Source: an uncultured Porphyromonadaceae bacterium (GTDB lineage: Bacteria > Bacteroidota > Bacteroidia > Bacteroidales > Muribaculaceae). Taken from it: DNA of 16,650 nucleotides. A program made the position numbers and the translations under genes. A model generated the notes under the pieces. That model saw only the letters and a list, made by a program, of their open reading frames with translations, made no database searches and had not been told where the DNA came from. Shown piece by piece: positions 1 through 6,513 of this stretch (the first letter of the stretch is position 1; every line of letters begins with the position of its first letter). Location: contig CAMWQF010000028.1 in NCBI GenBank assembly GCA_947176285.1, positions 1 to 16,650 of the forward strand, read 5' to 3'.

Positions 1-13
1 GTATAATACGCAA

Positions 14-99
14 TTAAACAATTAAATCCCTTAAACGATTAAACTCTTAAACATTTAAACTATTAAACATTTAAACCCTTAAACGATTAAACATTAAAG
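14..99. repeat. TTAAACNN octamer tandem repeat
   Basis: TTAAAC or a one-base variant begins at 14, 22, 31, 39, 47, 55, 63, 71, 79 and 87, so the period is 8 nt except for one 9-nt step. A last variant (TTAAAG at 94) contains the stop codon of the minus-strand gene that ends here. The two bases between cores vary (GA, TC, AT, TA, CC). The same octamer pattern recurs at 13607-13636. It has no hairpin character of a terminator, and its function is unknown. Confidence 0.85.
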
Positions 100-1290
100 T
101 TCCAAATCTCCGTCCACGATCACGTGCCATGGAAGTCCATTAAGAGCAAGAGTCTCAAGGAATGGATCCGGATCGAATTCTTCCACATTGTGAACGCCGG
201 GCATCACCCACTTTCCTGTCAGGAACATCATTGCCCCTACCATAGCCGGAACTCCGGTCGTATAGCTCACAGCCTGTGCTCCGGTCTCTTTGTAGGCTTC
301 CTCATGTGAGCAGTTATTGTAGATATAATAGGTTGAGTCCTTTCCTTGCTTGTCGATGCCTCTGATGCGGCAGCCGATTGAAGTCTCTCCGGTATAGTTC
401 TCTCCAAGTGAACCCGGGTCGGGAAGCACAGCCTTAAGGAATTGGATAGGAATGATTTCCTGCCCGTTATACATCACAGGGTCGATTCTTGCCATCCCTA
501 TGTCTTGGATCACTCGGAGATGGGTCAGATATTCCTGTCCGAATGTCATCCAGAAGCGTGCGCGCTTGATAGTAGGGAAGTTCTGTACGAGGCTCTCAAG
601 TTCCTCATGATAGAGAAGGTAGCTTTCTCGCTCTCCGATGTTGGGGTAGGTGAGGGGTTGGTGGATTTCAAGGTTCTCTGTCTCCACCCATTTCCCGTCT
701 TCCCAGTATTTTCCTTTCTGGGTGATTTCGCGTATGTTGATTTCCGGGTTGAAGTTGGTGGCGAAAGCCTTGCCGTGGTTGCCGGCGTTACAGTCTACTA
801 TGTCGAGATACTGCATCTCCTTGAAGTGGTGTTTTGCTGCATAAGCCACGAAGACTGCGCTCACGCCCGGGTCGAAACCGCATCCAAGGATAGCAGTCAG
901 TCCCGCTTCCTCAAATCTCTTTCGGTATGCCCATTGCCAGCTATATTCAAAGTGAGCCTCATCTTTAGGCTCATAATTGGCGGTATCAAGGTAGTTGACT
1001 CCGCACTTCAGGCATGCCTCCATGATGGTGAGATCCTGATAGGGGAGGGCTACATTTATGCAGATGTCAGGTTTGTGACGGTTGAAAAGCTCCACTATCT
1101 GGTCCACTTCATCGGCATCAACGCTGTCGGTGGTGATATTGGAAGCCCCTATCTTGGCGGCGAGGGCATCGCATTTTGATTTTGTGCGCGAGGCTATCAC
1201 GATTTCATTGAATACCTCCGGATGCTGGGCGCACTTGTGCGCCACTACTGTGCCGACGCCTCCGGCGCCGATAATAACGACTTTTCCCAT
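94..1290 (-). CDS. carboxynorspermidine/carboxyspermidine synthase (saccharopine dehydrogenase family)
   Basis: This 398-residue cytosolic enzyme starts at ATG with a Rossmann nucleotide-binding loop at residues 6-13 (GxGGVG) in MGKVVIIGAGGVG. The full length and phrases such as GCGFDPGVS fit the saccharopine dehydrogenase-like family known in Bacteroidales as carboxynorspermidine or carboxyspermidine synthase. By family knowledge, that enzyme condenses aspartate beta-semialdehyde with a diamine (1,3-diaminopropane or putrescine), reducing the adduct with NADPH. A PLP-dependent decarboxylase then makes norspermidine or spermidine. The decarboxylase gene is not in this window. The gene is preceded by its own -7 box (1322-1329) and by the terminator of the upstream gene, so it is probably transcribed alone. 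The preferred diamine cannot be read from sequence. A true lysine-pathway saccharopine dehydrogenase is the less likely alternative. Confidence 0.88.
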   Translation of the reverse strand: MGKVVIIGAGGVGTVVAHKCAQHPEVFNEIVIASRTKSKCDALAAKIGASNITTDSVDADEVDQIVELFNRHKPDICINVALPYQDLTIMEACLKCGVNYLDTANYEPKDEAHFEYSWQWAYRKRFEEAGLTAILGCGFDPGVSAVFVAYAAKHHFKEMQYLDIVDCNAGNHGKAFATNFNPEINIREITQKGKYWEDGKWVETENLEIHQPLTYPNIGERESYLLYHEELESLVQNFPTIKRARFWMTFGQEYLTHLRVIQDIGMARIDPVMYNGQEIIPIQFLKAVLPDPGSLGENYTGETSIGCRIRGIDKQGKDSTYYIYNNCSHEEAYKETGAQAVSYTTGVPAMVGAMMFLTGKWVMPGVHNVEEFDPDPFLETLALNGLPWHVIVDGDLEL

Positions 1291-1321
1291 TCTTTGTAGA
1301 TGTTCTTAAATGTTTTGACTG

Positions 1322-1329
1322 CAAAGATA
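1322..1329 (-). promoter_or_regulatory. Bacteroidetes -7 promoter element
   Basis: The plus-strand bases CAAAGATA read TATCTTTG on the minus strand, an exact match to the Bacteroidetes -7 consensus TAnnTTTG. It lies 31 nt upstream of the start codon at 1290. The upstream -33 TTTG is degenerate: the best match is ATTG at 1352-1355 with a 22-nt spacer. That position falls inside the hairpin of the preceding gene's terminator. Confidence 0.6.
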
Positions 1330-1331
1330 AT

Positions 1332-1362
1332 AAAAAATGGGCAGAATCTATCAATTCTGCCC
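1332..1362 (-). terminator. intrinsic terminator of the SPOR-like lipoprotein gene
   Basis: GGGCAGAAT (1339-1347) and ATTCTGCCC (1354-1362) form a perfect 9-bp stem with a 6-nt loop. On the minus strand it is followed by ATTTTTTA, a good uridine tract, and it lies 17 nt past the stop of the lipoprotein gene at 1379. The plus-strand side also carries five T residues (1364-1368), so it could act in both directions. Confidence 0.85.
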
Positions 1363-1378
1363 GTTTTTGTGCAAATTT

Positions 1379-1897
1379 TTATCTGCCTACAATAATGAGA
1401 GGTGCTGACTGTGGCATACCGATATATTGAAATCCCGGATTTTCCTTTCGGAATGTCTTGAGTACATTTCCAAGTGAATCTACATAAGTGGCGCTCCCTG
1501 CTATCATATAATAGGAGTCTTTGCCATCTGTTGCTATCACCGGCTTCAGGCTCCCTTTTTTCTTCAGATCTTCAAGCATGGAGTTGGCGTTAGTAGTCAT
1601 CTTGAACATCGCTATTGCAAGCCTATAGGGTCCTGACTGTGGCCATTTCACATCGCCGATAGGTTTAAGAAAAAGGTGTTGCACTTGCAAGGAGTCTCCT
1701 TCTATGACTCTCCAGTTAGTGGATTCCAGACCGAGAAGTTTGTGTCCCCCTGTCAAAAGGTCTTCATCTGGATCTTTTTGCTCTCTCTTGCTCTTGGCTG
1801 CGTCATAAGCCTCTCGGTATCCTTTTTCTGTAGGCTTGCACCCTGCCATCAAAGTGACAAGCATACATAACATCAATATTACTTTTATTCCTTTCAT
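1379..1897 (-). CDS. small lipoprotein with SPOR-like C-terminal region
   Basis: The 172-residue protein has a lipoprotein signal peptide ending in the lipobox MAGC (Cys20 lipidated), so it is predicted to be anchored in the envelope. Residues 22-50 are charged and probably unstructured. The C-terminal part (about 90-172), starting near PYRLAIAMFK and ending with IIVGR, resembles a SPOR-type fold. SPOR domains bind denuded peptidoglycan glycan strands, often at the division site. The similarity is by pattern only and the domain is divergent. Two DSL tripeptides (GDSLQV, VDSLGN) match the Bacteroidetes O-glycosylation motif. The gene lies 83 nt downstream of the amylase gene on the same strand, with no -7 box in the gap, so read-through from upstream is likely. 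It ends at a strong terminator. Confidence 0.7.
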   Translation of the reverse strand: MKGIKVILMLCMLVTLMAGCKPTEKGYREAYDAAKSKREQKDPDEDLLTGGHKLLGLESTNWRVIEGDSLQVQHLFLKPIGDVKWPQSGPYRLAIAMFKMTTNANSMLEDLKKKGSLKPVIATDGKDSYYMIAGSATYVDSLGNVLKTFRKENPGFQYIGMPQSAPLIIVGR

Positions 1898-1949
1898 TGT
1901 ATATATTTCCCTTTATTTCAAATAAGTCCGAGACAATTAGCGTAGCAAA

Positions 1950-1964
1950 GCATGCTCCGCATGC
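1950..1964. repeat. GCATGC inverted repeat in the 83-nt gap
   Basis: GCATGC (1950-1955) and GCATGC (1959-1964) flank TCC, giving a compact 6-bp hairpin on either strand. No T tract follows, so it is not a typical terminator. It may be a palindromic repeat element, an RNA-processing site or a weak attenuator between the amylase and lipoprotein genes. Confidence 0.55.
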
Positions 1965-1980
1965 GTCCTTCCGAGGCAAA

Positions 1981-3852
1981 CTAAGTAGACTTAGTGAGTA
2001 TCAAAGTTGCGCGTGCAGGCAGTTTCAGTTCCTTGTCTCCATCACGAAGCACGACTCTTTTTCCGCTGATGATGTCTGTATAGGCATCCCCTTCATCAAT
2101 AATCTCGGCATATCGGCTCATGTCGAGATCAAGATCCTCATCTTTGCCGTTTAATATCACTATCACTTCTTCCTTCCCAAACTTCCTGCGATAAAGATAT
2201 ACTCCATTTGTGGGCATGAAATGCTTCATATCCCCCTTCCCGATGGCATCTGAGGTCTTTCTCCAGTCATTGATCGCAGCAATGAAGTCAAAAGCTTCAT
2301 TTTGAAGGTCGTTTCTTCCGGCTGCTTCAAACTGATTTTCCTTGTCTCCTTTGAATCCACCCGGCACATCGCGCCTGACATATCCGTCAGAACCTTCTTT
2401 ACTGCCATTCATCAGCAACTCGGTGCCGTAGTAAAGTTGAGGTATGCCCGGTACGGTCAGCAGCATGGCTATTGCCTGTTTCCAGGCGTCAAGATTCTCG
2501 GGCATCTCAAGTATGAAGCGGTCAGTGTCGTGGTTGTCAAGAAATCTGAGTACGTTCATCGGGTTGGCGTATACATAGTCAAGTGCAAAATGATCATACA
2601 CCTCGTTTATGCCGTTCCATGCTTGAGAGTCCACTTTGAATGGTTTCAGGTCAGCGCATAATATGCTCAAAGGGAAATCCATTACTACCGGAAGGCGTGT
2701 GTCAATACCCTTTGAGGCGGCGATTGCCGATCCGGTCTGCCAGAATTGCTCGCCTGCCGGACTGCCATACCAGCATTCCCCTACTATATTGAATCCCGGA
2801 TATTCAGCCATAACGGCATCTATCCATTCTCCCATCTTTTCGCGGTCAGCGTAAGGGTAGGTGTCCATTCTGATTCCATCTATCTGGGCATCCTCAATCC
2901 AGAAAATTGAGTTTTGCACCAAATATTTCATCAAGTGAGGATTTTTTTGGTTCAGGTCGGGCATCGACTCTACAAACCATCCATTCACCGTAAGGTCCTT
3001 GTCATATTCTGAGGCATAGGGATCAGTGATTGTGGAAAGTCGGTAATTGGTCTGCTGATAGTCGCCCTGGTGGTTAAACCAATCGCTTGCCGGAGGATCA
3101 AGCGCCCATGGATGATGACTTCCGGAATGATTGAATATCATATCCATCACCATCTTTATCCCTTTGCTGTGGAGGGTGTCGATTAAGTCAGCATATTCCT
3201 GATTGGTGCCGAAGCGTGGATCTACACGATAATAGTCAGTTGTGGCATATCCATGGTAGCTTCCTCCCGGCATGTCGTTTTCAAGCACAGGGTTAAGCCA
3301 AACAGCCGTCACTCCCAAAGAGTCAATGTAGTCGATATGGTCTGCGATCCCTTTGAGATCACCTCCATGCCGGGCATTGGGATTATTGCGGTCAATCTGC
3401 ACTGCATTTTTCAAACTTTTCGTTCCCGGATGGGCTTTTCCTCCTGATGCAAACCTATCTGGCATGATCATGTAGAGCACATCTTTCGACGAGAATCCCT
3501 GCGCACCCTTCATCTCCTTTCGGGGCTTTAGTTGGAAATCTTTTGTGATTGTATTCTTTCCCGATTTCCACTTTAGTTTCAAGGTGCCCGGCTTGGCTTC
3601 CGGAGAGATGTTGAGATAGATATATTGCCAATTCGGACTTCCGTCAAGTCTCGCCACTGAGTCTACGCTCACACCCGGATATTCCAGGAAAAATTCGGCA
3701 TCCCGTATGTCAGTGCCGTGTATTTGCAGTTGCAAGGTAGTGTCTTGCATCCCCACCCACCAGTAAGGAGGATCAATCTTATCTACAGAAATGGCTGCCA
3801 TAGCCTCTCCGGCCATGGCAGCACATATTAATAAAGCCTTATGTTTTTTCAT
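1981..3852 (-). CDS. GH13 alpha-amylase family enzyme, neopullulanase/cyclomaltodextrinase-like
   Basis: The 623-residue protein begins with a Sec signal peptide (about 1-20, ending AMAA), so it is exported, probably to the periplasm. Residues 22-110 form a beta-rich domain like the N-terminal module of cyclomaltodextrinases. The GH13 barrel follows, with all key motifs intact: DMIFNH at 237-242, DGIRMD with the nucleophile Asp330, the acid/base Glu359 in VGEC, and FLDNHD with the third acid Asp442. A beta-sandwich domain occupies roughly 545-623. By family knowledge it hydrolyses alpha-1,4 bonds in maltodextrin, cyclodextrin or pullulan, the role of SusA in Bacteroides. No SusC/D or SusR-type regulator lies beside it, so it is not in a classical starch locus here. 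It lies 46 nt downstream of the coiled-coil lipoprotein gene. A seven-base inverted repeat spans its stop codon (1980-1995). Confidence 0.92.
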   Translation of the reverse strand: MKKHKALLICAAMAGEAMAAISVDKIDPPYWWVGMQDTTLQLQIHGTDIRDAEFFLEYPGVSVDSVARLDGSPNWQYIYLNISPEAKPGTLKLKWKSGKNTITKDFQLKPRKEMKGAQGFSSKDVLYMIMPDRFASGGKAHPGTKSLKNAVQIDRNNPNARHGGDLKGIADHIDYIDSLGVTAVWLNPVLENDMPGGSYHGYATTDYYRVDPRFGTNQEYADLIDTLHSKGIKMVMDMIFNHSGSHHPWALDPPASDWFNHQGDYQQTNYRLSTITDPYASEYDKDLTVNGWFVESMPDLNQKNPHLMKYLVQNSIFWIEDAQIDGIRMDTYPYADREKMGEWIDAVMAEYPGFNIVGECWYGSPAGEQFWQTGSAIAASKGIDTRLPVVMDFPLSILCADLKPFKVDSQAWNGINEVYDHFALDYVYANPMNVLRFLDNHDTDRFILEMPENLDAWKQAIAMLLTVPGIPQLYYGTELLMNGSKEGSDGYVRRDVPGGFKGDKENQFEAAGRNDLQNEAFDFIAAINDWRKTSDAIGKGDMKHFMPTNGVYLYRRKFGKEEVIVILNGKDEDLDLDMSRYAEIIDEGDAYTDIISGKRVVLRDGDKELKLPARATLILTKST

Positions 3853-3898
3853 CGAAGTAGTTCCGACTTTTTTTATTCAAATAAGAATGACAACTTCA

Positions 3899-4759
3899 TC
3901 AGTTGATTTGGATGATCAGATAAGGAGATACGTTCCAGAAAGATTTTGGATTGAGAATCTTGATGCTCTGTGTGCCGTTAGCGTTCTCGATGATCTCATA
4001 ACTGTCTTTCGGGAAATTACCCCATACTTTTGCTTTCTTGCCGCCGGTATTGATTACGCTGAGTGTGCGCTTGTCGCCAGCAGTGAAATAGTTTTCATTG
4101 AAATCACCCTTAAGCACTTTGGTAGAACCAAGGAATTTCTTGTCGAGAAGGCCGTTCTGCTTCAATTCCTTTGCAGTGCCGATTGCATAATAAACTCGGT
4201 TTGCAAGGTTTTCAGCAGCGATTGCTTCTGCCTGAGCCTGTTCGCGGGCTGCTGTCTCTTCTCGAAGGTCTGCCTGTCCTTTTATCACTTGTTCGTTAAG
4301 TTGCAATATTTCTGCATTTGCTGCCTCAAGCTTGATGTTAAGGTCTGCGATTTTCTCTTCCTGTTTGTCAATGCGGGCTTGCAGGTCGGCGATAGTCTTC
4401 TTCAAAACTGAATTCTCGTTTCCTGTCTTGTCAAGTCTTGCTTGCATTTGGGCAAGAAGATCACGGTTCTTCTGAAGCCTTTCCTTAATGCTTTCAAGAT
4501 TCTGACGCACTTCTGCTCTTCTGTCATACTTCTCGCCCCCCTTGTCCATGCTGTATAGAAGACCTTCCTGCATGTTGATGGAGTCAAGGCCGTCGTAGAT
4601 GTCTCCCATAAGCAGTAGGAGTGAATCGTTCATCGTCGCTGCCTGTTCATACTGAGTTGATACGAGTTGAAGTGAGTCTTCAATTTTCTCACTCTTGTTT
4701 CCGCTACAAGCTGACAGCAAAACTGCCCCAATAGCACACAATGGAATAAATTTCTTCAT
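3899..4759 (-). CDS. coiled-coil envelope lipoprotein
   Basis: The 286-residue protein has a lipoprotein signal peptide with lipobox LSAC (Cys18). A long heptad-rich coiled coil runs from about residue 75 to 185, full of Leu, Ile, Glu, Lys and Gln. A compact C-terminal domain (about 188-286) ends in SPYLIIQIN. Three Bacteroidetes O-glycosylation tripeptides cluster between the lipid anchor and the coiled coil: DSL at 28-30, DSL at 45-47 and DSI at 59-61. This architecture is common in Bacteroidales. It resembles proteins annotated as Cbp1-family collagen-binding glycoprotein adhesins, but I make that assignment from memory and only tentatively. The gene lies between rsmI (26-nt gap) and the amylase (46-nt gap) on the same strand. 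It may face the periplasm or the surface; the sequence does not decide. Confidence 0.8.
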   Translation of the reverse strand: MKKFIPLCAIGAVLLSACSGNKSEKIEDSLQLVSTQYEQAATMNDSLLLLMGDIYDGLDSINMQEGLLYSMDKGGEKYDRRAEVRQNLESIKERLQKNRDLLAQMQARLDKTGNENSVLKKTIADLQARIDKQEEKIADLNIKLEAANAEILQLNEQVIKGQADLREETAAREQAQAEAIAAENLANRVYYAIGTAKELKQNGLLDKKFLGSTKVLKGDFNENYFTAGDKRTLSVINTGGKKAKVWGNFPKDSYEIIENANGTQSIKILNPKSFWNVSPYLIIQIN

Positions 4760-4785
4760 AATATCAATGATTTATAATTAAAAAT

Positions 4786-5454
4786 TCACTTTTCGATTCC
4801 CTTGATTACTATAACAATTTCCCCCTTGGGAGTGTTCACTGAAAAATGCTCCGAAAGTTCTTTAAGAGTTCCGGTATGGAATGTCTCAAATTTTTTTGAG
4901 ATTTCCCTCGCTACGCAAGCCTCGCGCTCTTCTCCAAATGTCTCTGCAAGTTGCCTTAATGTCCTGGGTAGCCTCACCGGACTCTCATAGATAATTACGG
5001 TGCGCGGATCCTCTGCCAACTGCGAAAGGCGTGTAGACCGTCCTTTTTTCAATGGAAGGAAACCTTCGAACACAAACCTGTCGCACGGCAATCCGCTTCC
5101 TACAAGTGCAGGCACAAATGCGGTTGCTCCCGGAAGAACTGTCACTTCTACGCCCGCTTTCCGACATTCCCTTACGAGCATAAATCCGGGATCTGAGATT
5201 CCCGGTGTCCCTGCATCAGAGATAAGTGCGATGTCTTCTCCTGCCTCAAGGCGTTCAGTAAGATGCTTCACTGTGGCATGCTCGTTATATTTATGGTGGC
5301 TTTGCATCGGAGTGTGTATGTCAAAGTGCTTGAGAAGCACACTGCTTGTGCGGGTATCTTCTGCGAGTATCAGGTCTGCTTCCTGAAGCGTCTTGACCGC
5401 CCGAAACGTCATATCATCCAAATTCCCTACCGGAGTCGGCACTATATACAGCAT
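4786..5454 (-). CDS. rsmI: 16S rRNA (cytidine(1402)-2'-O)-methyltransferase RsmI
   Basis: This 222-residue cytosolic enzyme transfers a methyl group from S-adenosylmethionine to the 2'-hydroxyl of C1402 in the ribosomal decoding centre. Signatures of the tetrapyrrole-methylase-like fold are clear: IVPTPVGNLDDMTFRAV at the N terminus, EADLILAEDTR, the SAM-site loop SDAGTPGISDPG near residue 80, and VLPGATAFVPALVGSGLP. YESPVRL and ACVAREISKKFE match the C-terminal half of the family. It is shorter than the roughly 286-residue E. coli protein, as far as I know normal for Bacteroidetes members. The start is the ATG at 5454. A CAATTCT heptamer array separates it from the acidic-protein gene upstream, and the coiled-coil lipoprotein follows after 26 nt. 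Confidence 0.95.
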   Translation of the reverse strand: MLYIVPTPVGNLDDMTFRAVKTLQEADLILAEDTRTSSVLLKHFDIHTPMQSHHKYNEHATVKHLTERLEAGEDIALISDAGTPGISDPGFMLVRECRKAGVEVTVLPGATAFVPALVGSGLPCDRFVFEGFLPLKKGRSTRLSQLAEDPRTVIIYESPVRLPRTLRQLAETFGEEREACVAREISKKFETFHTGTLKELSEHFSVNTPKGEIVIVIKGIEK

Positions 5455-5476
5455 AATAATTCAAAATTCAAAAAAG

Positions 5477-5518
5477 CAATTCTCAATTCTCAATTCCCAA
5501 TTCTCAATTCTCAATTAT
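5477..5518. repeat. CAATTCT heptamer tandem array
   Basis: Six consecutive 7-nt units read CAATTCT, CAATTCT, CAATTCC, CAATTCT, CAATTCT, CAATTAT. They fill nearly all of the 69-nt gap between the acidic-protein gene and rsmI. On the transcribed minus strand the unit is AGAATTG. The array lies 23 nt from the rsmI start codon, so a change in copy number would alter its leader. Confidence 0.9.
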
Positions 5519-5523
5519 GAAAA

Positions 5524-6369
5524 CTATTCCCTAAAGTTAGGTCGTAGTATCTCCATGAAGGTGGCGACATGCAGATTCTCCGGATCCCATTCGAGTTCAT
5601 TATAAAAATAGTCTTCTATGATTGGGAAATCCTCGATTCCTTCGATAAACTCAAGGGTGGAGTCAAACATCTTCATGTTGCCATTAAATAGTTCTCTTGA
5701 ATATAAGAATCTGTCATTGAGAGAAAAAGATGATTTGAGCTTGGCATGTCTTTTGAAGCCTGCCGATTGATTGGCTACCTTTGTGGTTGCCTCTTTTGTC
5801 ATGTCTATTTCCGGATCTATGCTCTCGGTTTCCGGTTCTTCCACATCAAATGTCAGCATGATGTCATCCTCTTCATCTTCATAGCTAACATTGTCGGAAT
5901 TTTGGTTCTCTTCATTTATGGATTCTTCCTCAGATTCCTCAAAAGATTCTTCATCTGATTCCTCTTTTAGTTCTTCTAATGGCTCCTCCTCAGATTCCTC
6001 AAAAGATTTTTCCTCATATGTCTCTTCTGGTTCTTGATTAGGCTTTTCCTCAGATTCTACAAAAGATTCCTCTTCCGATTCCTCTTTTAGTTCTTTTAAG
6101 GACTCTTCCTCAGATTCCATAAATGGCTTTTCTAAAGGTGCTTCTGAAAGTTCTTCCGATTTTGCTCCCATCTCAATCTGAGCTGTAGAAATCTCCTCTT
6201 TTTTCTCTTGGGGAGTGTGTTCGGAACTCTCCAGACGATTGATTTCGTCAGATAATTCTTCCGATTTTGCTTTTAACAGGCTAAAAACCTCAGGTCCGGG
6301 ATTGCCATCACGGATTATTCTCAGTAGGCCCTCGATCTCAATGGCCTTTTCAAGCATCTTTGTCACCAT
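5524..6369 (-). CDS. Bacteroidales hypothetical protein with acidic 20-residue repeats
   Basis: The 281-residue protein has no signal peptide and is probably cytosolic. Residues 5-45 form a short helical segment (EIEGLLRIIRDGNPGPE) that I recall as conserved in a family of uncharacterised Bacteroidales proteins. Residues 84-163 are four tandem 20-residue units rich in Glu and Ser, with consensus near ESEEESLEELKEESEEESF, followed by more acidic linker to about 200. The C-terminal domain (about 205-281) contains SLNDRFLYSRELF, DYFYNELEWDPEN and FMEILRP, also typical of that family. The function is unknown. The two ends look constrained while the middle behaves as a variable-length, highly charged spacer. 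Translation could also start at the Met at residue 5. A -7 box lies 20-27 nt upstream of the start codon. Downstream are rsmI and the envelope genes on the same strand. Confidence 0.8.
   Translation of the reverse strand: MVTKMLEKAIEIEGLLRIIRDGNPGPEVFSLLKAKSEELSDEINRLESSEHTPQEKKEEISTAQIEMGAKSEELSEAPLEKPFMESEEESLKELKEESEEESFVESEEKPNQEPEETYEEKSFEESEEEPLEELKEESDEESFEESEEESINEENQNSDNVSYEDEEDDIMLTFDVEEPETESIDPEIDMTKEATTKVANQSAGFKRHAKLKSSFSLNDRFLYSRELFNGNMKMFDSTLEFIEGIEDFPIIEDYFYNELEWDPENLHVATFMEILRPNFRE
5881..6120 (-). repeat. 60-nt in-frame tandem repeat in the acidic protein gene
   Basis: The segments 6061-6120, 6001-6060, 5941-6000 and 5881-5940 are four units of exactly 60 nt. The first and third (6061-6120 and 5941-6000) are nearly identical, while the second and the last are diverged. 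Because 60 is a multiple of 3, unit gain or loss keeps the frame and changes the protein by 20 residues at a time. Confidence 0.85.
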
Positions 6370-6388
6370 ATATAATAAATGAAATAGT

Positions 6389-6396
6389 CAAACTTA
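6389..6396 (-). promoter_or_regulatory. probable -7 promoter element for the acidic protein gene
   Basis: Plus-strand CAAACTTA reads TAAGTTTG on the minus strand, matching TAnnTTTG. It lies 20 nt upstream of the start codon at 6369, predicting a very short leader of roughly 10-15 nt. No convincing -33 TTTG is seen at 19-21 nt spacing. Confidence 0.45.
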
Positions 6397-6478
6397 TTTT
6401 AATAACAATTTCCAAGTTATTTGTTATCCTATTATAGAGAAATTTATCTTAATCTAATAACAACCCTAAAATCATCTG

Positions 6479-6494
6479 CTTTCGAGTGCGAAAG
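6479..6494 (+). promoter_or_regulatory. hairpin in the nucleoside phosphorylase leader
   Basis: CTTTCG (6479-6484) and CGAAAG (6489-6494) form a perfect 6-bp stem with loop AGTG, ending 19 nt before the start codon at 6514. No T tract follows, so it is not a terminator. It may affect message stability or ribosome access, or be an operator; the sequence alone does not decide. No clear TAnnTTTG box was found for this gene in 6370-6513. Confidence 0.4.
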
Positions 6495-6513
6495 TTGAAT
6501 TAAAAATATTATC

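Noticed and set aside
1..99. CRISPR array suggested by the regular repeats
   Set aside because: The period is only 8 nt with 2-nt variable positions. There are no spacers and no cas genes.
442..1179. Plus-strand ORF of 245 codons opposite the carboxynorspermidine synthase gene
   Set aside because: It is fully antisense to a well-supported gene, has no recognisable motif, and follows from the codon bias of that gene.
3791..4411. Plus-strand ORF of 206 codons opposite the amylase start and the lipoprotein
   Set aside because: It spans two real minus-strand genes. Its hydrophobic, Cys-rich translation is an antisense artefact of the coiled-coil region.
5477..5518. Terminator between the acidic protein gene and rsmI
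   Set aside because: The heptamer array has no inverted repeat and no stem, so the two genes may be co-transcribed.
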